The notes under the pieces were generated by a model. That model was given only the letters and a program-made list of their open reading frames with translations, had not been told where the DNA came from and did not search any database. A stretch of 6,342 nucleotides of DNA, taken from positions 1 to 6,342 of the forward strand of contig JAHLWJ010000262.1 of the NCBI GenBank assembly GCA_019057975.1, given 5' to 3'. The position numbers were made by a program, and so were the translations under genes. Below are positions 1 to 5,155 of the stretch, in pieces; position 1 is the first letter of the stretch; every line of letters starts with the position of its first letter. This stretch comes from Promethearchaeota archaeon. Its GTDB lineage: Archaea; Asgardarchaeota; Lokiarchaeia; Sigynarchaeales; SOKP01.

Positions 1-153
1 GATACTATTCTCTGTGATGGCATAAATTGCGATCTCATGGGTTGCACCATAGGTTGTCTTTCAGCTTGCATAAATTGTGATCTCATGGGTTCTGGAGACA
101 TAGGTTGTGGAGATACTATTCTTTGAGATGGTTGTTTCATAGGTTGTGGAGAT
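1..153 (-). repeat. Imperfect direct repeats coding a Pro/Met/Gln tail
   Basis: These lie inside the left-edge gene. Bases 21-43 and 69-91 match at 22 of 23 positions, 48 bases apart, and encode PMRSQFM twice. Bases 1-20 and 112-131 match at 18 of 20 positions, 111 bases apart, and encode PSQRIV twice. Bases 99-114 and 138-153 are identical over 16 bases. All spacings are multiples of three, so copy-number change would keep the frame. The array probably continues past the left edge. Confidence 0.85.
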
Positions 154-836
154 TTTAAACCAGAAGGCATCATTTTTTCAGCTTTATCTGAAAATTGAAA
201 TAAACCATTTTCATGTCTTTTACAAATTGTATTTGTATCATTTAATATAGTATTAGTTGTATATGCAATTGCATCCAATTCTCTCATAGTTTTAGCAGCT
301 CTAACTCTTTCTAATTCTCTTTCAATTAAACTATATCTTTTCTGAGTATCCTTATTGAAATTTTCAATTTTATTATACACTTGTAGCCAATCATCGTCAT
401 TTAAACTTTTTGAATTAAGTTTATTTGTCAAGTTATTGTAAATTTCATTTTCCATATTTCTACAATTTGGTAATTCTTTTTGAATATTTGTAATCAAATT
501 AATTTTCTTAACATAAAAATTTACAATATCTAAACAAACTTTAGTTTTATTTGCTTCTAAATCAGGAGTATTTTCAGGAATAATACCTAACTTGTATCTT
601 ACACCATTTAAAGTTTGTGTATGAAATAAACCTGATAACTCATCTATTTTTTGGTAACCAATCTTTTTACAAATTTGATCTCTATCATTATAACCTCTTT
701 CTAAAATTAAAGCTATCAAGCGATCTGCTTCAGTATTAATTCGGGTAATGACTAAATCTATATCTGAGTGTTGGGTTTGAATATTAGAAGATTTACTCTG
801 CAAATTTTCTTCAAAAGATGTATTTGAATTTCCCAT
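1..836 (-). CDS. Helix-rich protein with MGNS start and Pro/Met repeat tail (C-terminus cut by window edge)
   Basis: I do not recognise a named family. The frame opens with ATG at 836-834 and stays open for 278 codons to the left edge, so the stop lies outside the window. The protein begins MGNSNTSFEE; Gly2 followed by Ser or Thr a few residues on resembles an N-myristoylation signal, which would place the protein at membranes. Residues 20-220 are polar and probably alpha-helical, with a stretch around residues 45-115 (ERGYNDRDQICKKIGY, then GVRYKLGIIP, then VCLDIVNFYVKKINLI) that looks like a folded domain. A heptad-like charged helix lies near residues 165-190 (RYSLIERELERVRAAKTMRE). From residue 229 the protein becomes low complexity: Pro, Met, Gln and Ser rich, with repeated QPM, PMRSQFM and PSQRIV. 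It is divergent from the gene starting at 888. A virion or membrane-associated role is a guess. The coding call is firm; the function is unknown. Confidence 0.85.
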   Translation of the reverse strand, partial: MGNSNTSFEENLQSKSSNIQTQHSDIDLVITRINTEADRLIALILERGYNDRDQICKKIGYQKIDELSGLFHTQTLNGVRYKLGIIPENTPDLEANKTKVCLDIVNFYVKKINLITNIQKELPNCRNMENEIYNNLTNKLNSKSLNDDDWLQVYNKIENFNKDTQKRYSLIERELERVRAAKTMRELDAIAYTTNTILNDTNTICKRHENGLFQFSDKAEKMMPSGLKSPQPMKQPSQRIVSPQPMSPEPMRSQFMQAERQPMVQPMRSQFMPSQRIV

Positions 837-887
837 TTAATTTTTATTTAAAATTATTTTATTTTTTTTAAATAAAATAAAATATAA
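837..887. promoter_or_regulatory. Pure A/T divergent intergenic region
   Basis: This 51-base gap separates the start codons of two divergent genes, so it should hold both promoters. It contains no G or C, and the A/T run extends from 835 to 889. It includes an 11-bp inverted repeat (854-864 with 870-880), which is easy to get by chance in such sequence. I see no exact AAAATTGA on either strand. The promoter role is inferred from position. Confidence 0.5.
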
Positions 888-1181
888 ATGGATCATAAAT
901 TTAATATCCCTTTTTTAACTCATGCTCATGAATGTGTTAATTGCACAAACAGGAAAGACCCTCAATATGTAATGAATAGCACAATTTTAACAGTTTCTAT
1001 TTTAGCCTTAGGGTTTCTAGTATCATTTGCTTTAAATCAAGCTTTGAGAGAAACTTTTGAACAAATGTTCCCCAAGTCAGATGAATTAAGTGCTAAATGG
1101 GCCTACGCATTTTGTTGTTCGGCGGGAGTTATTATTCTTGTATTTCTTCTCATGTATAATTTGAACGGAACTAAATGGTAA
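888..1181 (+). CDS. Small protein with two membrane segments (97 aa)
   Basis: I do not recognise the family. The ATG follows directly on the A/T-only gap. Residues 1-28 are hydrophilic and contain a compact His/Cys cluster (THAHECVNC, residues 11-19) that could bind a metal or form disulfides. Two hydrophobic segments follow, at about residues 31-49 (STILTVSILALGFLVSFAL) and 71-90 (WAYAFCCSAGVIILVFLLMY), joined by a charged loop that includes EQMFPKSDEL. The protein ends NGTKW. This layout suggests a small integral membrane protein, perhaps of the virion inner membrane or of host membranes; that placement is inference. The TAA at 1179-1181 is only 17 bases from the stop of the convergent minus-strand gene. 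The open frame, the membrane pattern and the clean upstream gap make a real gene likely. Confidence 0.8.
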   Translation: MDHKFNIPFLTHAHECVNCTNRKDPQYVMNSTILTVSILALGFLVSFALNQALRETFEQMFPKSDELSAKWAYAFCCSAGVIILVFLLMYNLNGTKW

Positions 1182-1198
1182 ATTCCACCTTAGAACAT

Positions 1199-1672
1199 TT
1201 ATTTTTTACTTGATTTCTTTTTTCTGGGTTCTAATTTTTCAACTAAAGTTAAAATATCTTCTTTAGTAGTTTCTGCCTCTTTAATATCTTTACCATCTTT
1301 ATTTGTAATTTTAATTTCTTTAGTTACAACTGGAAATAATTTAAGTGAAAATCCCAAAATAGATGCAATAGCTTTAAAATTTACAACAGTTTCACCATAT
1401 TCTAAAAATAATGATACAACTTTGGCTAAAACATCGTGATCTAATTCATACCAATCTTTACCATAATTAGTTTTATGTTTAGAAATTACATTAGTTACCT
1501 TATTAAATAATGATGGATTGTTTCCCGTATGTGAAACCAATTGATAACGGAAACAATGACCTTCCTGAAGTTTATCCACAAAATCTTGTGGTGACTCATC
1601 AATTATTTTTAAAACAGACTTAACTTTATTATTTTCTAAAGTATCCTTTTGAACTACCAAACAAATAGTCAT
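1199..1672 (-). CDS. Uncharacterised protein with Lys-rich tail (157 aa)
   Basis: No family is recognised. The start is the ATG at 1672-1670, the first in the frame. The protein is soluble-looking, with no signal peptide or membrane segment. Its N-terminus is hydrophobic (MTICLVVQ, beta-strand-like), followed by mixed helix and strand. Residues 66-113 include a Trp/Tyr patch (YGKDWYELDHD) and a nonpolar helix (VNFKAIASILGFSLKLF). The last 25 residues form a charged helix ending PRKKKSSKK, which could be a nucleic-acid-binding or nuclear-targeting tail. It lies 50 bases downstream of the Rpb1-fragment gene on the same strand. A short hairpin in that gap suggests separate transcripts rather than an operon. 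Its position next to a polymerase gene hints at transcription, but nothing in the protein proves that. Confidence 0.8.
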   Translation of the reverse strand: MTICLVVQKDTLENNKVKSVLKIIDESPQDFVDKLQEGHCFRYQLVSHTGNNPSLFNKVTNVISKHKTNYGKDWYELDHDVLAKVVSLFLEYGETVVNFKAIASILGFSLKLFPVVTKEIKITNKDGKDIKEAETTKEDILTLVEKLEPRKKKSSKK

Positions 1673-1699
1673 TTCTAATAATATTTAAATTTCTTTAAG

Positions 1700-1721
1700 A
1701 TATGATATTTTTTAATCATAT
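1700..1721 (-). terminator. Hairpin just past the Rpb1-fragment stop codon
   Basis: Bases 1700-1706 (ATATGAT) pair perfectly with 1715-1721 (ATCATAT) around an 8-base loop. On the minus strand the stem begins one base past the Rpb1-fragment stop codon (1725-1723). Allowing one mismatch, the pairing extends to 1696 and 1725. In mimivirus, transcript 3' ends are known to fall at hairpins. The stem is short and A/T-rich, so its function is inferred. Confidence 0.4.
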
Positions 1722-1722
1722 T

Positions 1723-3783
1723 TTATTTTAAAAATTCTTCTAAACTGAAAATTTTTATAGGAGTGGGTTTAGGTTTACTTTTCATCGCAGGCATAGGTAA
1801 AATTGGAACAGATACCATTTGAAATTCGGCTGTTTGAGTAGGACCAGAAGTAACAATTACTTCTGGAAATTTCTCTTTACTACAAGTTATGTTTTGCATC
1901 ATTTCTTCTTGTAATTCATTAACAGAATTAAATAATTCTTCTGACATAACAGGAGCTCCTTTAGTAATAATTTCTGTGGATGGGATAGCTGAAACAATTT
2001 TTAAAGGTTCCACATTTGGTGTTTCAGTTGGGGTTGAAAACATTTCTTTTTCCAAATCTTGTAGAAAATTAACTTCTTCACCACCTAAACTAAAATCTTG
2101 AATTGCATCATTAAAACTATTTGCATCTAAAGTCATAGTTTTATCTTCTAATAATTGTTTACGTGTTAAATTATATCTTTCCAAGTTTTCAGGTTTAATA
2201 TAATCTTCAGAATATCCTGTTCCCACTAAAGCTTTCTTACCGATAAAAACTGAAGATGTTGTTCCTGATACAGTTTTCTGTTCCCCAAAACCACTTGCTT
2301 CTTTAAAAACATCCATAGCTTTTTGAAAAGAAGCTTTTTCTAATGCACTTACAGGTTGACGAGAAAGCCCTGTGAAAGTTACACCATATACATTTCCTAA
2401 ACTTGTCATAAAATCAGAAAGTAATACAATATGTCTCGGATTGATATAACTTTCAAATCCAAGCACATCAATAAATTCTCGAGTTAAGAATGTTCTAGCA
2501 GCTTCAATTCCAAAAGCTTCTTTTATTTCATGCACGTCATTACAAATTGTTCGTTTTGCATCAATAGTAGGATTAGATAATAATTCAGTGAAATTTGACC
2601 CAGTTGTATCAGCATAAACTAATTTAGAATATCTGGAAATTTCAGATTTATAATCATTCCTCTTCTTTATTTCTTCCTTTTCTAAATTTTCATCTCTTTG
2701 AACAGCATCTCGAATTTTATCTAAAGGAGATGTATCACTTTGAACTGTGAGATAATTTGCTGTTTTCTTTAATACTTTTACACCAGATACTTCACATAAT
2801 TTAGAAAGATTATTTACTCCGATACCAGTAATTTTCATCCGAATTGGATTTAAAATTAAAAACCAATCATTATCTCTATCTTTTTGCTCTTCTTTCACAA
2901 TTTGTAAAACTGGAGATTCAACAGGATAAATTTCTTTAATTCCTGAAATTCCTGAGATTTTAATCTGATCTAAATTTTCAAGAATGATTTTTGAAAGAAA
3001 GATTAAAGCAGAATTCTCAGATGAAACAATATTTTCTTTATTTAAAATGGATGTAATTTTTTGTTCAATAGGATAAATATCTATTTTACCGACTGACATG
3101 GGAGAATAAACACATACAACTGAACCATCAGATTCAACTTTAGAACAAATATCTTCCATGGTTAATTTATATGCATATAAAATATTTGTATTAATATTTA
3201 ATCTTAATACATGTTTTGATTTAAATTTTTTCCCAACTATTTGTCTATAATAAGAATACCAAAAAGGTTCAACAATATCTGTATAAGAATCAATATCTGG
3301 GATGCCTATTACTAATTTTTTCAATGTAATTTCAGTAATTTCAGGTCTTTTATTTTGAATAATATCATTAAATGAAAGAAAATCATCTTTAAAAAAAATA
3401 CTACATGAAGTTTTCTTTGGATTATGTGTCGCGTTAATTAATTCCGAAATTCTTTCTACACCACCAGTTACATTTTTAGAAGAACCTGATGCATGAAAAG
3501 AATTTAAGGCCATCTGAGTAATGGGTTTACTTAAACTTTCAGCAGCAGTTACTCCTACCATTGTCCCTGGGGTGATAATTGAATCGTTATATTGTCTTAC
3601 TATTTCGGACTTTAGATCTGAAATTCCAAGAGGTGTAATTACAATATCTTTTAATTGTTCTCTAACTAATACTTTCATGGATTTTGTATTTGCTTGAGAT
3701 ACAGTAGCAGCTACACTTTTGATATCTGGAATAACACTTAATAGATCTTGTATTTCATCTTCAGTTAATTTTCTAGGCTCCAT
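1723..3783 (-). CDS. RPB1: RNA polymerase largest subunit, C-terminal part (A''-like, 686 aa)
   Basis: This is the C-terminal part of the largest subunit of a multisubunit DNA-directed RNA polymerase, used to make viral mRNA. Residues 38-70 match the segment before the trigger loop. Residues 72-120 carry the trigger-loop region: PGTMVGVTAAESLSKPITQM, then ALNSFHASG, then VTGGVERISELINAT. Gln90, Leu93, Asn94 and His97 align with the substrate-contacting Gln1078, Leu1081, Asn1082 and His1085 of yeast Rpb1. Residues 276-287 (KISGISGIKEIY) and 394-526 hold later Rpb1 landmarks: TGSNF, DAKRTICND, FGIEAARTFL, INPRHIVLLSDFMTSLG, ALEKASFQKAMDVF and LVGTG. The catalytic aspartates and bridge helix are missing. 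A TAG codon lies directly before the ATG in the same frame, so the protein cannot extend upstream. The split point resembles that between archaeal A' and A'', but the protein is longer than archaeal A'' (about 390 aa), with an insert near residues 300-390 and a tail from 530 without CTD heptads. The partner subunit must be encoded outside the window. Confidence 0.96.
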   Translation of the reverse strand: MEPRKLTEDEIQDLLSVIPDIKSVAATVSQANTKSMKVLVREQLKDIVITPLGISDLKSEIVRQYNDSIITPGTMVGVTAAESLSKPITQMALNSFHASGSSKNVTGGVERISELINATHNPKKTSCSIFFKDDFLSFNDIIQNKRPEITEITLKKLVIGIPDIDSYTDIVEPFWYSYYRQIVGKKFKSKHVLRLNINTNILYAYKLTMEDICSKVESDGSVVCVYSPMSVGKIDIYPIEQKITSILNKENIVSSENSALIFLSKIILENLDQIKISGISGIKEIYPVESPVLQIVKEEQKDRDNDWFLILNPIRMKITGIGVNNLSKLCEVSGVKVLKKTANYLTVQSDTSPLDKIRDAVQRDENLEKEEIKKRNDYKSEISRYSKLVYADTTGSNFTELLSNPTIDAKRTICNDVHEIKEAFGIEAARTFLTREFIDVLGFESYINPRHIVLLSDFMTSLGNVYGVTFTGLSRQPVSALEKASFQKAMDVFKEASGFGEQKTVSGTTSSVFIGKKALVGTGYSEDYIKPENLERYNLTRKQLLEDKTMTLDANSFNDAIQDFSLGGEEVNFLQDLEKEMFSTPTETPNVEPLKIVSAIPSTEIITKGAPVMSEELFNSVNELQEEMMQNITCSKEKFPEVIVTSGPTQTAEFQMVSVPILPMPAMKSKPKPTPIKIFSLEEFLK

Positions 3784-3848
3784 CTATTTTATTTATAATT
3801 AATTAATTTTTAATAAAAAAACATTTTTTAAGATCATTTTTTAAAAGA
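3784..3848 (-). promoter_or_regulatory. A/T-rich gap upstream of the Rpb1 fragment
   Basis: This 65-base gap separates the stop of the 185-residue membrane protein gene from the Rpb1-fragment start and should hold the latter's promoter. It includes two near-copies of a CATTTTTTAA run (from about 3822 and 3836) and an A/T palindrome-like AATTAATTAATT. No exact AAAATTGA is present, so it cannot be assigned to the early mimivirus class. The role is inferred from position only. Confidence 0.3.
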
Positions 3849-4406
3849 TTAATCATTTTTATCAGGATAATATGATTCAATCATGTTCATAGAAGATAAT
3901 ACTTTTGTTTTAGGTTCATCTTTTATTTCAAAGTTATAATTATAAATATAATCAACTATACTGGATGAAATCATGGTATGTAAAATGAATATTTGTATCA
4001 TTCTAGAATTTATTTGAATGAAAAATAAAATTAAAATAGAAAAAATACCCAAACTTCCTAAAATACGAATTTTCCAATATTCATAAAATATCCACCCATC
4101 TACCCAAAAAGAATTGATAATATATTTTGTAAAATCATTTACTTCATTTTCTAAAGTATATATAAATAAATTATAAAAAAAAGGAGATAATAAAGTGAAA
4201 ATTATAGTAGTAATTATAGAAACAAACATGTCAAATACATAATATTCAGTTTTAAGACGAGAAGTAATTAAAAAATTAAATATAGATCTAGTTGCAAAAG
4301 TTAATATTGTTAAAGGTAAAACAACTGAATTTTCTTGTAAATATTCTGATTTAACAAACTGTCTTAACGCATATTTTTTAAATTTTTTAGTTGCCTTTTT
4401 AAACAT
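3849..4406 (-). CDS. Protein with four predicted membrane segments (185 aa)
   Basis: No family is recognised. The N-terminus is strongly basic (MFKKATKKFKKYALRQFVKS). Four hydrophobic stretches follow, at about residues 28-48 (from VVLPLTILTFATR), 57-83 (from VFDMFVSIITTIIFTLL), 113-132 (from IRILGSLGIFSILILFF) and 136-154 (from MIQIFILHTMISSSIVDYI). The loop at 84-112 is Trp/Tyr rich and contains acidic residues. The tail from residue 156 is charged and soluble (IKDEPKTKVLSS). This is an integral membrane protein, possibly in the viral inner membrane or host endomembranes. The basic start would favour a cytosolic N-terminus. The start codon sits inside a 28-bp perfect palindrome, and an AAAATTGA element lies 31 bases upstream, suggesting early expression. 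The next Met is residue 60, inside a membrane segment, so the first ATG is preferred. Confidence 0.82.
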   Translation of the reverse strand: MFKKATKKFKKYALRQFVKSEYLQENSVVLPLTILTFATRSIFNFLITSRLKTEYYVFDMFVSIITTIIFTLLSPFFYNLFIYTLENEVNDFTKYIINSFWVDGWIFYEYWKIRILGSLGIFSILILFFIQINSRMIQIFILHTMISSSIVDYIYNYNFEIKDEPKTKVLSSMNMIESYYPDKND

Positions 4407-4427
4407 ATTTTTATAAAAATATGTTTA
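4400..4427. repeat. 28-bp perfect palindrome over a start codon
   Basis: The left half, TAAACATATTTTTA (4400-4413), is followed without spacer by its exact reverse complement (4414-4427). The palindrome covers the first two codons of the 185-residue membrane protein gene and the 21 bases before them. Because of the symmetry, ATG TTT also occurs on the plus strand at 4421-4426. It could be an operator for a dimeric protein, a cruciform or an RNA hairpin at the mRNA 5' end; the sequence does not decide among these. Confidence 0.9.
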
Positions 4428-4437
4428 TATTAATTAA

Positions 4438-4445
4438 TCAATTTT
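4438..4445 (-). promoter_or_regulatory. AAAATTGA early-promoter-like element
   Basis: The minus strand reads AAAATTGA here, identical to the early promoter element known from mimivirus. It ends 31 bases before the start codon of the 185-residue membrane protein gene, somewhat closer than is usual in mimivirus. Nearby, the 11-base direct repeat TAATTAATCAA occurs at 4431-4441 and 4472-4482. One exact 8-mer in A/T-rich gaps could occur by chance. Confidence 0.45.
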
Positions 4446-4489
4446 GTTAAAAAAATGATTTATAATTTAACTAATTAATCAAATTAAAA

Positions 4490-5054
4490 ATGTCATATTT
4501 ATCAAGAGATGACAACTCTTTAGAACCTATTAAATCATATCATCCATTTTGGTCATCTACTACTGGCAGTATTTTAGAATTAAAACTTATTAAACCTCCT
4601 GAATCTTTAATTAATTCCATGAAAATTACGGTTAGTAGGTATAGATCAACCTTTTATATATAAAATAATTGTAATCCAAGATAATGTAAATAAACCTTCA
4701 CCTGTATATGTGAAGAAGAAAGATGCTATTAAAATTATTAAAAATAATTGGTGGGATTATTATGCTTTAAGAACACAAGTTATATTTAAAGAACATACAA
4801 ACATTGACATATCTAAATTAGCTTCTTATAAAAATAATGGAACTAATTATGATTCTTCTAGAAGTAGCTCTTCTAATTCATCAAGCAGTGAAAATAATTC
4901 TCCTAGATCTCCCATTTTTTCTAGAAGTAATTCTCCTCATTCATCAAACAGTGAAAATAATTCTCCTAGATCACCTGTTTTCTCTCCTAGAAGATTTTCT
5001 AATTCTTCTTCACCTACTCAAAGTCCACGTTCCCTTAAAAAGAGTTCTAATTAA
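4490..5054 (+). CDS. Ser/Pro/Arg-repeat protein gene interrupted by a +1 frameshift (about 187 aa if joined)
   Basis: The family is unknown. Frame one starts at ATG 4490-4492 and stops at TAA 4661-4663, giving 57 residues. A second frame is open from 4623 to the TAA at 5052-5054 but contains no ATG at all; its first candidate start is a GTG at 4710. The protein upstream of that GTG looks genuine (LVGIDQPFIYKIIVIQDN), so the two frames read as one gene. Removing one A from the run at 4622-4625 would join them as SMKLRLVGIDQPF and give 187 residues: a folded domain to about residue 120 (with NNWWDYYALRTQVIF), then a Ser/Pro/Arg/Asn tail with 21-residue repeats. Codons after 4637 fit A/T-ending usage better in the second frame. 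The break may be a sequencing error, a mutation, or programmed frameshifting. The gene faces away from the membrane protein gene and converges on the beta-helix gene. Confidence 0.7.
4857..4982 (+). repeat. Two tandem 63-base repeats coding a Ser/Pro/Arg tail
   Basis: Units at 4857-4919 and 4920-4982 match at about 54 of 63 positions. Each encodes 21 residues of the form SRS-rich, SENNSPRSP, then I or V, then F. A degenerate third unit follows from about 4983 (SPRRFSNSSSPTQSPRS). The repeated SP and RS dipeptides resemble SR-type or proline-directed kinase substrates. The period is a multiple of three, so copy changes would preserve the frame. Confidence 0.88.
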
Positions 5055-5075
5055 ACTTTTTAAAAAGAAGATAAA

Positions 5076-5102
5076 TTTAATATAACTTTTTGTTATATTA
5101 AA
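5076..5102. terminator. 11-bp hairpin between convergent genes
   Basis: TTTAATATAAC (5076-5086) pairs perfectly with GTTATATTAAA (5092-5102) around a loop of five T. It lies 21 bases past the plus-strand stop at 5054 and 53 bases past the minus-strand beta-helix stop. Since a hairpin works in either direction, it may set the 3' ends of both transcripts, as mimivirus intergenic hairpins do. A smaller palindrome, CTTTTTAAAAAG, lies at 5056-5067. Confidence 0.55.
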
Positions 5103-5155
5103 AATAAGTAAAAAAACAAGAAAAAGTCATTTTAATACTAATCATTAAATTTCTT

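Noticed and set aside
1..153. Possible CRISPR-like array at the left edge
   Set aside because: The repeats are of unequal spacing and imperfect, and they lie in frame within a coding sequence, so they are protein repeats.
1171..1193. Weak hairpin (CTAA..GGT with ACC..TTAG) at the convergent stops
   Set aside because: It has only seven pairs with a two-base bulge and overlaps coding sequence, so it is too weak to call a terminator.
1889..2101. Plus-strand open frame of 70 codons
   Set aside because: It lies wholly inside the well-supported Rpb1-fragment gene on the other strand and has no protein features of its own.
4421..4450. Nine-codon plus-strand reading frame starting in the palindrome
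   Set aside because: The ATG is a mirror image produced by palindrome symmetry, and the frame is too short to support a peptide.
4837..5085. Plus-strand open frame rich in Leu and Ile
   Set aside because: It is an out-of-frame reading of the 63-base Ser/Pro repeats; the hydrophobicity is a by-product of the repeat bases.
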